This document shows positions 1 to 8,773 of a stretch of DNA of 64,000 nucleotides, one piece after another (within the stretch, counting starts at the first letter, position 1; every line of letters begins with the position of its first letter). The position numbers were made by a program, and so were the translations under genes. The notes beneath the pieces were generated by a model. It was not told the DNA's origin and made no database searches. It saw only the letters and a list, made by a program, of their open reading frames with translations. The DNA comes from Seleniivibrio woodruffii (GTDB taxonomy: Bacteria > Chrysiogenota > Deferribacteres > Deferribacterales > Geovibrionaceae), in NCBI RefSeq assembly GCF_004339245.1, contig NZ_SMGG01000004.1:62001-126000 (forward strand), in the 5' to 3' direction.

Positions 1-626
1 GGGACGATATTAAAGATTTCGACGACATGAAAGGGAAAACTCTGGCCGCTATAGATCCTGAAGGGTTCGGAGCCTACTGGATGATCCTGAAAGAACTCAG
101 GGATGCCGGACTGAAAGAGGGAAAGGATTTTAATATGGTTTTCACAGGCACTCAGGACAAGGTTGTTGAGAGTGTTTTGGAGGGAAGGGCAGATGCCGGA
201 ACTGTACGTTCGGGTATTTTGGAAAAGATGGCGAAAAACGGCCATATAGATTTAAAGAATATAAAAGTCATAAACAGCGTAACAGACGGCCTCCCGCTTC
301 TGCACAGCACAAAGCTTTATCCTGAATGGGCATTTTCCGCCGGAAAAGATGTCAGCGAAGAGACTGTGAACGAGGTTCAGAACATACTGACAAACATCCC
401 GCAGGATGCTCAGGTGCTTAAAGAAAGCGGATATGCCGGATGGATACTCCCTGTGAGCTACATCAGCGTTTATGATATTATGAAAGACCTCAAAAAAGGC
501 CTTTATGAGGAACAGCCTATGCTCGGCTTCTCCGACTGGCCTTTCTATATGAAAATTCTTGTGCCCATACTTATAATCTGGGTGATCATACTGGGTTATG
601 TCGGTTTTTCAATATATAGAAAATGA
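1..626 (+). CDS. PhnD-like periplasmic substrate-binding domain with C-terminal membrane anchor (5' partial)
   Basis: The reading frame is open from base 3, so the gene begins outside the window; the ATG at 27 is internal. About 170 residues resemble the second lobe of PhnD/phosphonate-type binding proteins: 'KGKTLAAIDPEGFGAYWM' is the typical lobe with small residues lining an oxyanion pocket, and 'EGRADAGTVRSGILEKM' is the usual 'adds-up-to-a-binding-domain' segment. The last 27 residues form one hydrophobic helix followed by a short basic tail, YRK, and then stop. This resembles the sensor half of TtrS-type histidine kinases, where a PhnD domain is followed by a membrane helix, but here no kinase follows in frame. 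A membrane-tethered binding protein that presents a ligand to a partner is my inference. A thioredoxin-like gene follows 51 bp downstream. A split sensor or an unrelated anchored binding protein are both possible. Confidence 0.75.
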   Translation, partial: DDIKDFDDMKGKTLAAIDPEGFGAYWMILKELRDAGLKEGKDFNMVFTGTQDKVVESVLEGRADAGTVRSGILEKMAKNGHIDLKNIKVINSVTDGLPLLHSTKLYPEWAFSAGKDVSEETVNEVQNILTNIPQDAQVLKESGYAGWILPVSYISVYDIMKDLKKGLYEEQPMLGFSDWPFYMKILVPILIIWVIILGYVGFSIYRK

Positions 627-677
627 TTCATATTGATTTCCTGAGATGAAGGGATTATTCTTTCAGCGGGGGAGATC

Positions 678-1118
678 ATGAGAAAGTTTATCATCATAAC
701 AGCCGTGCTTCTGCTTCCGTTCGGTCTTTTTGCCGGACAGCTGAAAACAGCGGAAACGGCGGATATCATTAAAGCGGCTAAATCGTTCAAAGGAAAGACC
801 GTTGTCGTGTTCTGGGCGCCCTGGTGTCCCCACTGCATGCGTGAGCTGAGAATGCTCAGGAACAGTCCGGATTTTATCAGAAAGAACAATATTCAGGTAA
901 TAGGCATAACCAAACAGAACGATGAGAAGAACGCAGAATCCGCTATCAAAGAAGAAAGATTCCCTTTCAGGTTCTACACCGGGTCTCAGGCTCTGCACAA
1001 AGATATGATGAAGATAGATGCCGTACCGTTCACCAGAGTGTACAACAGTAAGGGCGAGGTTCTGGACGAGGAATACGGATCTCAGACCCTTGAAGATATT
1101 GAGTTAATGGTCAACTGA
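678..1118 (+). CDS. Exported thioredoxin-like (TlpA/DsbE-type) protein
   Basis: This 146-residue protein begins with a signal peptide (basic MRK, a hydrophobic core, then AGQL near residue 20). A thioredoxin fold follows, with the active-site stretch 'VVFWAPWCPHCMREL' around residues 42-56; CPHC is the redox-active pair. The cis-proline region 'DAVPFTRVYNSKGEVL' lies near residue 115. The length matches minimal TlpA/ResA-like periplasmic disulfide reductases. It could reduce cytochrome c or partner cysteines in the periplasm, but the substrate cannot be told from sequence. The start has a GGGGGAG ribosome site just upstream. It probably shares a transcript with the binding-protein gene before it. 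Its 3' end overlaps the convergent methyltransferase gene by 8 bp. Confidence 0.85.
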   Translation: MRKFIIITAVLLLPFGLFAGQLKTAETADIIKAAKSFKGKTVVVFWAPWCPHCMRELRMLRNSPDFIRKNNIQVIGITKQNDEKNAESAIKEERFPFRFYTGSQALHKDMMKIDAVPFTRVYNSKGEVLDEEYGSQTLEDIELMVN

Positions 1119-2307
1119 GCCTTATATAAATGCATTTAAGGTATGCGCCCTCCGCAAAGCCCACAGGATGATCCGGAGCGTTGAGGGTGCGGTCAATTTC
1201 GGTGAATTTCCTGCCTGATTTTCTTACAGTTTTCAATACTGCGTCGAAAAAATCCTCCGCACTTACCCTTGCCGAGCAGGAAGCGGATATGAGTATTCCG
1301 TCTTTATCCGTGAGGTTTACACCAAGTCTGGTGAGCTTTTCGTAAGCCGCGAGGGCGTTGGGTATGTCCGCCTGCTTGCGTGCGAACGAGGGGGGATCGA
1401 CGATCACCATCCCGAATTTCCTGCCCCTGTCAGCCATATGCTTCATGGCTTCGAATGCGTCGGCACAGATGGTCTCGTGCTTTGCTGCAAGCTGAGGATT
1501 GAGGGCAAAGTTGCGCTTTGCGGCCTCCAGAGCCTGCGGGGCTATGTCCAGACTGATCACTGACCTTGCGCCGCCCTGAGCCGCATATAATGAGAACCCG
1601 CCGTTGTATGCGAATATATTTAAAACGTCACGTCCTTTTGCGAGTTTTCCTGCCTTTGCTCTGTTCTCCCTCTGATCCAGAAAAAATCCGGTCTTCTGAC
1701 CGTTGACCGGATCAGCCTCGAAAAGTAACCCGTTCTCCGAGAACACAACCGCACCTTTAACAGGTCTGCCTCTGAGGATGGCTCCGTCAGAATATTTTCC
1801 GGTGGGTTCAATTGTGCGGGAGAGCCTGAGGACGATGGTTTCCGGCTTAACAAGTGCTGAGAAAATGTCGCATATCAGCTCGATGTGGGGCATCCACCCT
1901 GCGGTATCGATCTTTATGACCAGAACGTTGCGGTAGATGTCCGCCACAAGGCCGGGGATATTATCGTTTTCGCCGTGGAGCAGGCGGAAACCGTCAGTAT
2001 CGGGATCATCGAAAAGTTTCTGCCGTTTTTCCAGTGCAGAGGTTATGGCGGATGTCAGCCACTCGCTGTCGATGGTGGTTTTAGGCTTTGTGGAGAGAAT
2101 GCGTATCCTGATAGGGGATGTCGGGTCGAAGAGCCCCAGAGCCACAAACTCCCTCTTGGAGCTGAATATGGCCGCTATGTCGCCTGCATCGGCTTCACGG
2201 CTGGTTTTTACCACCGCTTCGGCATACACCCATGGGTGTCCTTTCTTAATACTCTTTTCTGCGGCGGGTGTCACCTGAACTGATACTGCGGGGGCTATTG
2301 GCGGCAT
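1111..2307 (-). CDS. rlmI: Class I SAM-dependent 23S rRNA (cytosine-C5) methyltransferase, RlmI family
   Basis: The 398-residue product has an N-terminal PUA-like domain ('KSIKKGHPWVYAEAVV') followed by a Rossmann methyltransferase domain. Visible motifs are 'VLNIFAYNGGFSLYAAQGG' (SAM-binding motif I region), 'VISLDIAPQALEAAKRN', the catalytic-site 'VIVDPPSFAR' and a C-terminal 'SASCSARV' with the family cysteine. RlmI methylates C1962 of 23S rRNA in E. coli; this protein is similar in length and order of motifs. I place the start at the ATG at 2307 because AAGGAGAT lies 5 bp upstream; an upstream in-frame ATG at 2397 would add 30 residues without similarity to the family. It converges on, and overlaps by 8 bp, the thioredoxin-like gene. 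Related YccW-type paralogues exist, so the exact target base is inferred. Confidence 0.88.
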   Translation of the reverse strand: MPPIAPAVSVQVTPAAEKSIKKGHPWVYAEAVVKTSREADAGDIAAIFSSKREFVALGLFDPTSPIRIRILSTKPKTTIDSEWLTSAITSALEKRQKLFDDPDTDGFRLLHGENDNIPGLVADIYRNVLVIKIDTAGWMPHIELICDIFSALVKPETIVLRLSRTIEPTGKYSDGAILRGRPVKGAVVFSENGLLFEADPVNGQKTGFFLDQRENRAKAGKLAKGRDVLNIFAYNGGFSLYAAQGGARSVISLDIAPQALEAAKRNFALNPQLAAKHETICADAFEAMKHMADRGRKFGMVIVDPPSFARKQADIPNALAAYEKLTRLGVNLTDKDGILISASCSARVSAEDFFDAVLKTVRKSGRKFTEIDRTLNAPDHPVGFAEGAYLKCIYIRLS

Positions 2308-2389
2308 GTGATCTCCTTTGATGTGGGAATATACAGTAAATGAGCGGAAAAGACAAAGAAAATGAGGGGACGAGACTGCGTGACACATA

Positions 2390-2722
2390 GTTGTCATTCT
2401 GAGCGAAGCGAAGAATATGACTATTCGTGGAAGACTGCTTCACTTCCGTTTCACTTCCGTTCGCAGAGACGGTAAATATTCGTCATCGCGAACCCTTTAT
2501 GGGCGAAGCGATCTTCCATGTTAAGTAATGCTTAAGGGCTCAGTTTTGCTGAGGTGATGAGACTGCCACAGCCCTGCGGGCTTCGCAGTGACGGGAAAAA
2601 AGGATTCCATTTTCTGTTTAGATGCGAGTTATGCAAGGAAGGTTGAGTGAAGCGAGCTGAGCATACATAGTGAGTATGTGATGCGAGCGAACGAAAGCTG
2701 ACGCAGCAGAACGAAGAATATA
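2390..2722. repeat. Composite of dispersed intergenic palindromic repeats
   Basis: The gap between the rlmI start and the hydrogenase terminator has no convincing gene. It is filled with repeat-like modules: a GAGCGAAGCGAAGAA stretch, the module 'TGGAAGACTGCTTCACT' also present near 49083, a 'GTCATCGCGA...GGCGAAGCGATCTTCC' inverted module, and 'GATGAGACTGCCAC...CGCAGTGACG' shared with 44398. From about 2640 a different module contains the palindromic GCATACATAGTGAGTATGTGATGC-type stem (2670-2694). Similar modules recur at 21309, 44397 and 49008 in this window. These are typical REP/MITE-like intergenic repeats; function unknown. Confidence 0.7.
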
Positions 2723-2732
2723 AACGGAAGGA

Positions 2733-2767
2733 ATTAAAAAAGCGGCAGGGGGGGTTATCCTGCCGCT
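2733..2767 (-). terminator. Rho-independent terminator of the hydrogenase operon
   Basis: On the minus strand a GC-rich stem (AAGCGGCAGG paired with CCTGCCGCTT, arms at 2740-2749 and 2758-2767) is followed by a run of T (the plus-strand AAAAAA at 2735-2740). It lies 20 bp after the stop of the last hydrogenase gene. Confidence 0.85.
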
Positions 2768-2787
2768 TAGAGAAGAGGTATGGGAAA

Positions 2788-3276
2788 TTATGCCGCTATA
2801 ACGGGCGACAAATATATGTCCATACTTTTAAGTTCTTCGATAATGAGGGCTTCGATCTCGTCCAGCCTTTTCTCAACCTCGGGGCTGAGTTCCACCGAGC
2901 TTTCGAGGCTTCCGGGGATAACACCGTAAAATGTTATCGTTTCGGGTGCGTTTCCTCTCATTTCGCTGAGGGTCAGCACTTCCTGCAGACCGATCTGATG
3001 GGGGGACATCTTAGCAGGAATACGCTCCAGCATGATATCCTCTTTCTTATAAACTCTCAGTTCGCCTGCTTCTCCGGTCGCATCAAGGCTGTCCACGATA
3101 ATCACGTGAGCGGTCTCCTCAAGTTTGTGGGTAGCAAGGATTCCCATAGTGCCGCCGTCGTAAAACTCGACGTCATCTGAGGGAAGATATTTCTCATTCA
3201 TCCGTCTGACGAGATGAACTCCGAGTCCCTCGTCACTTAAGAGCAGATTTCCTGCTCCGAAGACCACCACCTGCAT
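2788..3276 (-). CDS. hybD: Hydrogenase maturation protease (HybD/HyaD family)
   Basis: This 162-residue protein belongs to the M52 endopeptidase family that clips the C-terminal tail of the [NiFe]-hydrogenase large subunit once nickel is inserted. The family signature 'VVFGAGNLLLSDEGLGVH' is at the N-terminus; the glutamate of SDEGLG, the aspartate of 'EFYDGGTMG' and the histidine of 'KMSPHQIGL' correspond to the nickel-sensing residues of HybD. It is the last gene of the operon, one base after the large-subunit gene whose product is its substrate, and a terminator follows. The length is normal for the family. Specificity for the neighbouring HybC-type subunit is inferred from position. Confidence 0.93.
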   Translation of the reverse strand: MQVVVFGAGNLLLSDEGLGVHLVRRMNEKYLPSDDVEFYDGGTMGILATHKLEETAHVIIVDSLDATGEAGELRVYKKEDIMLERIPAKMSPHQIGLQEVLTLSEMRGNAPETITFYGVIPGSLESSVELSPEVEKRLDEIEALIIEELKSMDIYLSPVIAA

Positions 3277-3277
3277 A

Positions 3278-4960
3278 TTATCTCACCTTCACGTTTACAA
3301 GCTCTTTGCCCTCGGGGTCGATTGAGTGTACAGCACAAGCTATACAGGGGTCAAAAGAGTGCACTGTTCTGATAACTTCCAGAGGCTTGTGAGCGTCTGC
3401 AACGGGGTTGCCCTGAATACTTGCTTCATAGGGTCCTGCTGCGCCGTTTTCGTCTCTGGGGCCGGCGTTCCATGTTGAGGGAACAACAGCCTGATAGTTT
3501 TTAAGTTTTCTGTCTTCCACAACCATCCAGTGTGACAGTGTACCTCTGGGTGCTTCGTGGAAACCAACGCCCTGATATTCGCCTTTAGGCATTTCAACAT
3601 GGTTAGCGTATACTGTATCGCCTTTTGAATAGTTGTCAATAAGCATATCAAGGTATTTAAGGGATTTGTCAGCCATGATAACAGAGCGGATAGCACGTGT
3701 TACGTGGCGTCCCATAGTAGACTGAAGAGCGTTTACGCTGATGCCAAGTTTGCTGCAAACCGAGTCAACGATAGCTACCACTTCTTTGTCGCCTGCTGCA
3801 TAGGAAGCGAGGATCTGAGCTATCGGGCCTACCTGAACAGGTCTGCCGTCCAGACGGGGAGCCTTGCACCATGTGTATCTGCCTTCGGGTTCGAAGTCAG
3901 TGTATTCGGGCTCAGTAACGCCTTCATAGGGATGTTTGGGAGTGTCTTTTTTGTACCATGCGTGAGCTGTTGACTCAGTGATGCCGTTGATGAGTGCTTC
4001 GTCTGAGTGGTTTGTCAGCTTACGGAAGTTTTTAAGGTCGCCGCCGTGGATGATACCGCCGGACATGTCGAACTTAGTCATTTTAGAATCAAGGGGGAAC
4101 TCAGGAACAGCGAGGTAGTTGTCTACGCCGCGTCCGTAAGTGAACCAGTCTTTGTACATGGAACCGATGGCAACAACGTCGTTGAAGAGGACTTTTTTAA
4201 CGAAGTCTCTTGTTTCGGTCATGAGGCTTCTGAGCAGAGCAACACGCTCCATGTTCAGTGTAGCTTCGTTGTCGAAGTTGATCGCAGTTGCAACGCCGCC
4301 CATGCAGAGGTTCTGGATGTGGGGGTTCTTTCCGCCGAGGATAGCAACGGCAGCCGCAGCTTTTTTCTGATAGTCAAGTGCTTTCAGGTAGTGTGCTGTG
4401 GCAAGCAGGTTAACTTCGGGCGGAAGTTTCATTGCGGGGTGACCCCAGTATCCTGAGCCGAAGATGCCCAGTCTGCCTGTCTGAACGAAGGCAGCCAGTT
4501 TTTCTTTAACGGCTTTGAATTCTGTTTCGCTGTTTCCGGGCCAGTCAGAGATAGACTGAGCAAGCTGTGCAGTCTTTTTGGGATCTGCGGAAAGAGCAGA
4601 AACAATGTCTACCCAGTCAAGTGCTGACAGATGGTAGAAGTGAACTATGTGGTCCTGAAGCGAGTGCTGTGCGATAATGATGTTACGCACAAGCTGAGCG
4701 TTCAGGGGTACTTCAACGTTGAATGCGTTTTCAACAGAGCGGATTGAGCTGATAGCGTGTACTGTAGTACAAACGCCGCAGAATCTCTGTGCGAAAACCC
4801 ACGCATCTCTGGGGTCGCGGCCCAGAAGGATTTTTTCGATACCTCTCCACATCTGTGCAGAGGACCATGCCTTAGAAACCTTGCCGCCTGCAACTTCGAA
4901 ATCGATGCGGAGGTGTCCTTCAATACGGGTGATCGGGTCGATTGTGATTCTATTGGACAT
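3278..4960 (-). CDS. hybC: [NiFe]-hydrogenase large (catalytic) subunit, group 1
   Basis: The 560-residue product carries the two cysteine pairs that hold the NiFe(CN)2CO centre: 'RFCGVCTTVHA' near residue 58 and 'DPCIACAVHSIDP' near the C-terminus. Cleavage by the maturation protease is expected after the histidine of CAVH, removing 15 residues. 'RIEGHLRIDFEV' at residue 12 and 'HLSALDWVD' are also typical of group 1 enzymes. The protein works in the periplasm with the small subunit and reaches it by hitch-hiking on the small subunit's Tat signal; it has no signal of its own. The start has AGGAG 10 bp upstream. It is fourth in an operon with hybO, hybA, hybB and hybD. The order and the membrane partners point to a group 1c-like, H2-oxidising, quinone-reducing enzyme. 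Confidence 0.96.
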   Translation of the reverse strand: MSNRITIDPITRIEGHLRIDFEVAGGKVSKAWSSAQMWRGIEKILLGRDPRDAWVFAQRFCGVCTTVHAISSIRSVENAFNVEVPLNAQLVRNIIIAQHSLQDHIVHFYHLSALDWVDIVSALSADPKKTAQLAQSISDWPGNSETEFKAVKEKLAAFVQTGRLGIFGSGYWGHPAMKLPPEVNLLATAHYLKALDYQKKAAAAVAILGGKNPHIQNLCMGGVATAINFDNEATLNMERVALLRSLMTETRDFVKKVLFNDVVAIGSMYKDWFTYGRGVDNYLAVPEFPLDSKMTKFDMSGGIIHGGDLKNFRKLTNHSDEALINGITESTAHAWYKKDTPKHPYEGVTEPEYTDFEPEGRYTWCKAPRLDGRPVQVGPIAQILASYAAGDKEVVAIVDSVCSKLGISVNALQSTMGRHVTRAIRSVIMADKSLKYLDMLIDNYSKGDTVYANHVEMPKGEYQGVGFHEAPRGTLSHWMVVEDRKLKNYQAVVPSTWNAGPRDENGAAGPYEASIQGNPVADAHKPLEVIRTVHSFDPCIACAVHSIDPEGKELVNVKVR

Positions 4961-4980
4961 CTTCGTTTTCTCCTAAAATA

Positions 4981-6192
4981 TTAATGCGCTTTTGCTGCGT
5001 CCGAACCATGCTCGCCGTGAACTTTGGGCATGATCGGGAACAGTTTGATAAGCACCATGTATCCCAAGATCTCGAAAGCTACGAGACCGACTGTGATAAA
5101 GAATTCCGGCAGTGAAGGGAAATAGCTCCAGTTGCCGTGGGGCTTAAAGCCGATGATATACACGTTGAAACGATACCAGCCGCCGCCTATCATGAGGAGC
5201 ATCGCAGCGATGAACACCATTCTGGGTGACTGTCTGTACTGTTTCCACATAAGTATGTATGTACCTGTCAGAATCAGAAGAAGCTCTGCAAGGAACATCC
5301 ATGAGTAGTAGTCTCCGGCGAAAGCTGCGCTCAGCTGGCCTCTGATGTAGAGGTCGATGAAGCGGACAGACAGCCAGATTCCGGTTACGTAGGGAATGAT
5401 TCTGGAAAGCTGCTGAACCTCTTTCTCGAAAGGTCTTTTGAATGCCATCGATGAAGCGAAGGATTCAAAGATTACAGTAGCATAACCGATGTAAAGTGCA
5501 TTGATTATGAACAGCAGGGGGAGTATCTGTGTGTGCCATATGGGGTTCAGCTTCGACTTGGCAATGATAAGCATTGAGCCGAGTGAAGACTGGTGCATAG
5601 AGGGCAGGGTGATACCCAGAATAACTATGAAAATCAGAACCTTGTCAAGTTTAGGATAGATGATCATAGCGTAGTGTTTCAGCTTGGGGAACTTGTTCTC
5701 CTTCATGTGGATGAAGCGCTCAAGTATCGCAGGCATAACTTCGATGATAAGAACCACGTTGTACGCCATGATACAAACGGCAACTTCAAACATTACCGAG
5801 TTGGGCTGCCAGCGTGAAGGCATGAAGAAGCTGTATGCGTTCCAGTAACGGCCCACGTCGACCATAACAGACATACCCGCCAGCATATAACCGAACATAC
5901 TGGTGACCAGTGCGGAACGGATAAGGGGGTGGTATTTCATTCTGTTCATGATGTAGATGACAAGTGCCATCGCATAACCGCCGCATGCGAATGCCGTTGA
6001 TGTTGCAACGTCATAAGCGATCCAGATACCCCAGGGGTAGCCGTCGGACAGGTTGGAAACAGCGCCGATACCCATTACAAATCTGTATGCAATGAGCATA
6101 AAGCCGAGAAGCGTGAAGAAAAGGAGCACATAGAAGGCGGGAGTAAGTATCTTCGCCTTATGTACCTGATAGTCGTTGTGATTTCCGGCCAT
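4981..6192 (-). CDS. hybB: HybB/NrfD-type membrane subunit of the hydrogenase
   Basis: This 403-residue protein has about ten hydrophobic helices, starting at 'FYVLLFFTLLGFMLIAYRF'. It shows the NrfD/PsrC features 'DGYPWGIWIAYDVATSTAFACGGYA' and 'GRYWNAYSFF'. In E. coli, HybB is a haem-free integral protein that passes electrons from the HybA iron-sulfur protein to menaquinone. Its start codon overlaps the stop of hybA (ATGA-type overlap at 6192), so translation is probably coupled. The C-terminus is cytoplasmic and histidine-rich. A polysulfide-reductase role is unlikely given the hydrogenase subunits on both sides. Confidence 0.92.
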   Translation of the reverse strand: MAGNHNDYQVHKAKILTPAFYVLLFFTLLGFMLIAYRFVMGIGAVSNLSDGYPWGIWIAYDVATSTAFACGGYAMALVIYIMNRMKYHPLIRSALVTSMFGYMLAGMSVMVDVGRYWNAYSFFMPSRWQPNSVMFEVAVCIMAYNVVLIIEVMPAILERFIHMKENKFPKLKHYAMIIYPKLDKVLIFIVILGITLPSMHQSSLGSMLIIAKSKLNPIWHTQILPLLFIINALYIGYATVIFESFASSMAFKRPFEKEVQQLSRIIPYVTGIWLSVRFIDLYIRGQLSAAFAGDYYSWMFLAELLLILTGTYILMWKQYRQSPRMVFIAAMLLMIGGGWYRFNVYIIGFKPHGNWSYFPSLPEFFITVGLVAFEILGYMVLIKLFPIMPKVHGEHGSDAAKAH

Positions 6193-7169
6193 TAGTGTTT
6201 GCCCTCCTTCTTCTCTTCTTTCTCTTTTTCCAGCTCGTGCTGAATTTCAACTTCCAGCTCGTGCTCAACCTCGTGCTCATGAGCAACCTGATCAGCAGAT
6301 TTTCTGTTTTTCAGGGCTATGAAAGCGAGGAAGCCGTAAAGCGCAACGGGGGCTATGAAGCCTTTGTAGACCGTGTGCTGAACGTGTTCGGACATAAGAG
6401 CTGCAGATTCGTGGTCCAGTTTGGGGAAGCCGAGGTTTTCAAACGATGTACCTGCAAGGTAGATAACGTTTGTTCCGCCCACTTCGAACTCACCGTAAAT
6501 AGCTTTCTGATATTTTCCGGGGTTCGCAGCCTGACGGCGTTTCGCTTCTGCAAGAAGGTCTTTGCGTTTGCCGTAGATAACAGCATTCGTGGGGCAGACC
6601 TCGCAGCATGCGGGAATGTTCTTCAGCTTCAGGTTGGTAAACTTGCAAAGGTCGCATTTTACTATCTTGGGGAAAGTCTCCGGCCATTCGAACTTGGGAA
6701 TGTTGAACGGACAGGCAACCTGACAGTATCTGCAGCCGATGCAAATGTTTTTGTCATAAAATACGATACCGGTGCCTTCTTCTTTAACCATTGCACTAAC
6801 GGGGCAAGCGGAAACGCAGGCCGGTTTGATGCAATGCATGCACTGGTGTTTAACATAAGCGTGGTCGTTAACATCTTCCTCGTTTTTGTAGAGTTTGATG
6901 ATGTTTCTGGTGCGGTAGTCAAGATCTTCGGGAGCATCCCACAGCCTGTCGCTGTCTCCGGGCATGGGAGCGGCTGCCATGTCGTTGACTGCCTTGCACT
7001 TTGATACGCACGCCTTACAGCCGACGCAAAGTGTCGAGTCATAGAACATGCCTACGGCTTCGTCATCGGCTTTGATTTCTTGCTGCGCCTGAACACTCAG
7101 GGGAGCAAGCATAAGTGCTCCGCCTGCGGCGGCAGTTTTCAGGAAATCACGCCTTGTCTTCTTCATCAT
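6192..7169 (-). CDS. hybA: HybA-type ferredoxin subunit with Tat signal and C-terminal anchor
   Basis: The N-terminus has a twin-arginine signal ('KKTRRDFLKTAAAGGALML'). The mature part carries four ferredoxin-like [4Fe-4S] cysteine clusters, for example 'CVGCKACVSKCKAVN', 'CMHCIKPACVSACP', 'CIGCRYCQVACPF' and 'CDLCKF...CCEVCP'. A single hydrophobic helix near residue 275 is followed by a highly charged tail (EHEVEHELEVE and so on), matching HybA's membrane anchor. It should relay electrons from the small subunit to HybB on the periplasmic face. Two ATGs are adjacent at the start (7169 and 7166); AGGAGG sits only 2 bp before the first and 5 bp before the second, so the second is the likelier start. 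The 5' end overlaps hybO by 23 bp. Confidence 0.93.
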   Translation of the reverse strand: MMKKTRRDFLKTAAAGGALMLAPLSVQAQQEIKADDEAVGMFYDSTLCVGCKACVSKCKAVNDMAAAPMPGDSDRLWDAPEDLDYRTRNIIKLYKNEEDVNDHAYVKHQCMHCIKPACVSACPVSAMVKEEGTGIVFYDKNICIGCRYCQVACPFNIPKFEWPETFPKIVKCDLCKFTNLKLKNIPACCEVCPTNAVIYGKRKDLLAEAKRRQAANPGKYQKAIYGEFEVGGTNVIYLAGTSFENLGFPKLDHESAALMSEHVQHTVYKGFIAPVALYGFLAFIALKNRKSADQVAHEHEVEHELEVEIQHELEKEKEEKKEGKH

Positions 7170-8250
7170 CCCCTCCTTTAGGCAGCTTGTTCGCCATTAT
7201 CGCACTTGCAGCGATAGCAGCGCCTGCTACCATGCCGATTACACCGGTAGTGACCGGATCAGCACCTTTGCCGCGGGGAGCGGGGTTAGCGTTGGGGTAT
7301 GTATCGGGCGGAGTAACTTCGTGGATTTGGGGTTTGTCATATATTGACGTGTGGAACATAACGTCGGGCTCTGTACAGCCGATGCAGGGGTGACCCATTG
7401 AAACAGGCCATACGCCTACGTCGTTGAATCTCTGAACTGAGCAGTTTGCAAAAGTAACGGGACCTTTACAGCCCAGTTTGTAGAGACAGTAGCCTTCTGA
7501 GTGGCCTTTGTCGCCGAACTGTTCTGCAAAACGGCCTGCATCGAAGTGAGGTCTGCGCTCGCAGTGTTCGTGTATTCTTCTGCCGTATGCGAACTCGGGT
7601 CTGTTGAGTTTGTCAAGTTTAGGCAGTTTTTTGAAAGTCAGGTAGTAAAGGATGGTCGCCAGCAGGTTGTAGGGGCTGGGAGGACATCCGGGAATGTTGA
7701 TCACGGGCTTGTCTTTGATAAGGCTTGCGGCCGAAACAGCCTGTGTGGGGTTGGGGTCGGCTGCCTGAACACCGCCGAAAGCAGCGCAGGTTCCGATGCA
7801 GATAACCGCTGCAGCGCCTTCTGAAACATCTCTGAGTGAGTCAACGGCTGTTTTGCCTGCAACTTTGCAGTAGATACCGTCTTTTGCCAGAGGAACCGCA
7901 CCTTCAACCACGAGGATGTATTTGCCCCAGTTGGCTTTCATGCTGTCTTCAAGTGATTTCTCAGCCTGATGGCCGGAACCGACCATAAGTGTTTCCTGAT
8001 AGTCAAGTGAGATGAGATCAAGGATCAGAGCAGCGGGGTCCGGATGGCCGGAGCGGATGAGAGATTCGGTGCAGCCTGTACATTCCTGGAAGTGAAGCCA
8101 GATTACGGGCGGTCTGTTGTCCGCTGTGGCTGCCTCTGCAACCTTTGTGTGCATAGCGTAAGGAAGACCCATCAGAGCGGTCAGACCTGCGGTAAGACGC
8201 AGGAAATCACGTCTGTGGAGCCCTGTGCTGAACAGAGTGTTATCAGACAT
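7147..8250 (-). CDS. hybO: [NiFe]-hydrogenase small subunit with Tat signal
   Basis: This 367-residue protein holds the iron-sulfur relay of the hydrogenase. The Tat signal 'HRRDFLRLTAGLTAL' lies near residue 14. 'WLHFQECTGCTESLIRS' starts the proximal cluster ligands, followed by 'CIGTCAAFGG' and 'NIPGCPPSPYN'; the distal and medial cluster ligands are in 'HEHCERRPHF...YCLYKLGCKGP' and 'NCSVQRFNDVG...HPCIGCTEPD'. A C-terminal hydrophobic helix ('GVIGMVAGAAIAASAIM') anchors it to the membrane. I use the ATG at 8250, with GAGG 7 bp upstream; an in-frame TTG at 8262 lies inside that ribosome site. It is the first gene of the hyb-type operon. The hyp accessory genes needed for metal-centre assembly are not in this window. 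Confidence 0.95.
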   Translation of the reverse strand: MSDNTLFSTGLHRRDFLRLTAGLTALMGLPYAMHTKVAEAATADNRPPVIWLHFQECTGCTESLIRSGHPDPAALILDLISLDYQETLMVGSGHQAEKSLEDSMKANWGKYILVVEGAVPLAKDGIYCKVAGKTAVDSLRDVSEGAAAVICIGTCAAFGGVQAADPNPTQAVSAASLIKDKPVINIPGCPPSPYNLLATILYYLTFKKLPKLDKLNRPEFAYGRRIHEHCERRPHFDAGRFAEQFGDKGHSEGYCLYKLGCKGPVTFANCSVQRFNDVGVWPVSMGHPCIGCTEPDVMFHTSIYDKPQIHEVTPPDTYPNANPAPRGKGADPVTTGVIGMVAGAAIAASAIMANKLPKGGDDEEDKA

Positions 8251-8346
8251 TTTAAACCTCAAAAAGTTAAAATTAGGAAAATCTGAAACGTAAGCAATAA
8301 TAAGGAAACCAAAAAACTATGCAAATAAAGGGAAGCACGGCTTTAA

Positions 8347-8380
8347 ATGTATGTTGCGCCGTTGATAACTTAATACATAC
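8347..8380. promoter_or_regulatory. Inverted repeat upstream of hybO, possible operator
   Basis: TGTATGT at 8347-8353 is mirrored by ACATACA at 8374-8380, with 20 bp between. It lies about 100 bp upstream of the hybO start. The spacing suits binding of a regulator dimer, but I cannot name one and AT-rich DNA gives such repeats by chance. Confidence 0.3.
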
Positions 8381-8753
8381 AAAATAAATTAATGCAATAG
8401 GCTATTCTTGGTCATTTGTTTTTAAAACACCTATTCAAACAGTTTTCAAAAATTGCAAAAGTGTTCTTTTTGAATCTTCAACATTTGACTGCAATTCATA
8501 GCTTTTAAATATGTAATCAGTAAAAGTTATTATTTATTATTGCGTTGTGATTAGAAAATCCTTTGAGTCCGGTTATGGTATTACTAAATTTTATATAGTA
8601 TGATTTGCATGTGTTCAAAATTACATGTTAAAAAAAATATTGAAAAATCTTGTGTTGAATTAAAATAGAACAATTTTATATGCAAATATGCAGTTGGGAT
8701 TGACCTTTCCTGTGTAAATAAGCCTCATAATATGCTTATGGTGCATAATTATC

Positions 8754-8773
8754 GTATACGGTATACAGTATAC
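8754..8773. repeat. Three tandem GTATAC hexamers with 7-bp period
   Basis: GTATAC occurs three times in a row, at 8754, 8761 and 8768, each separated by one base. Each hexamer is self-complementary, so the block is both a direct and an inverted repeat. It sits in non-coding DNA. A multimeric protein-binding site is possible; no known consensus is assigned. Confidence 0.6.
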
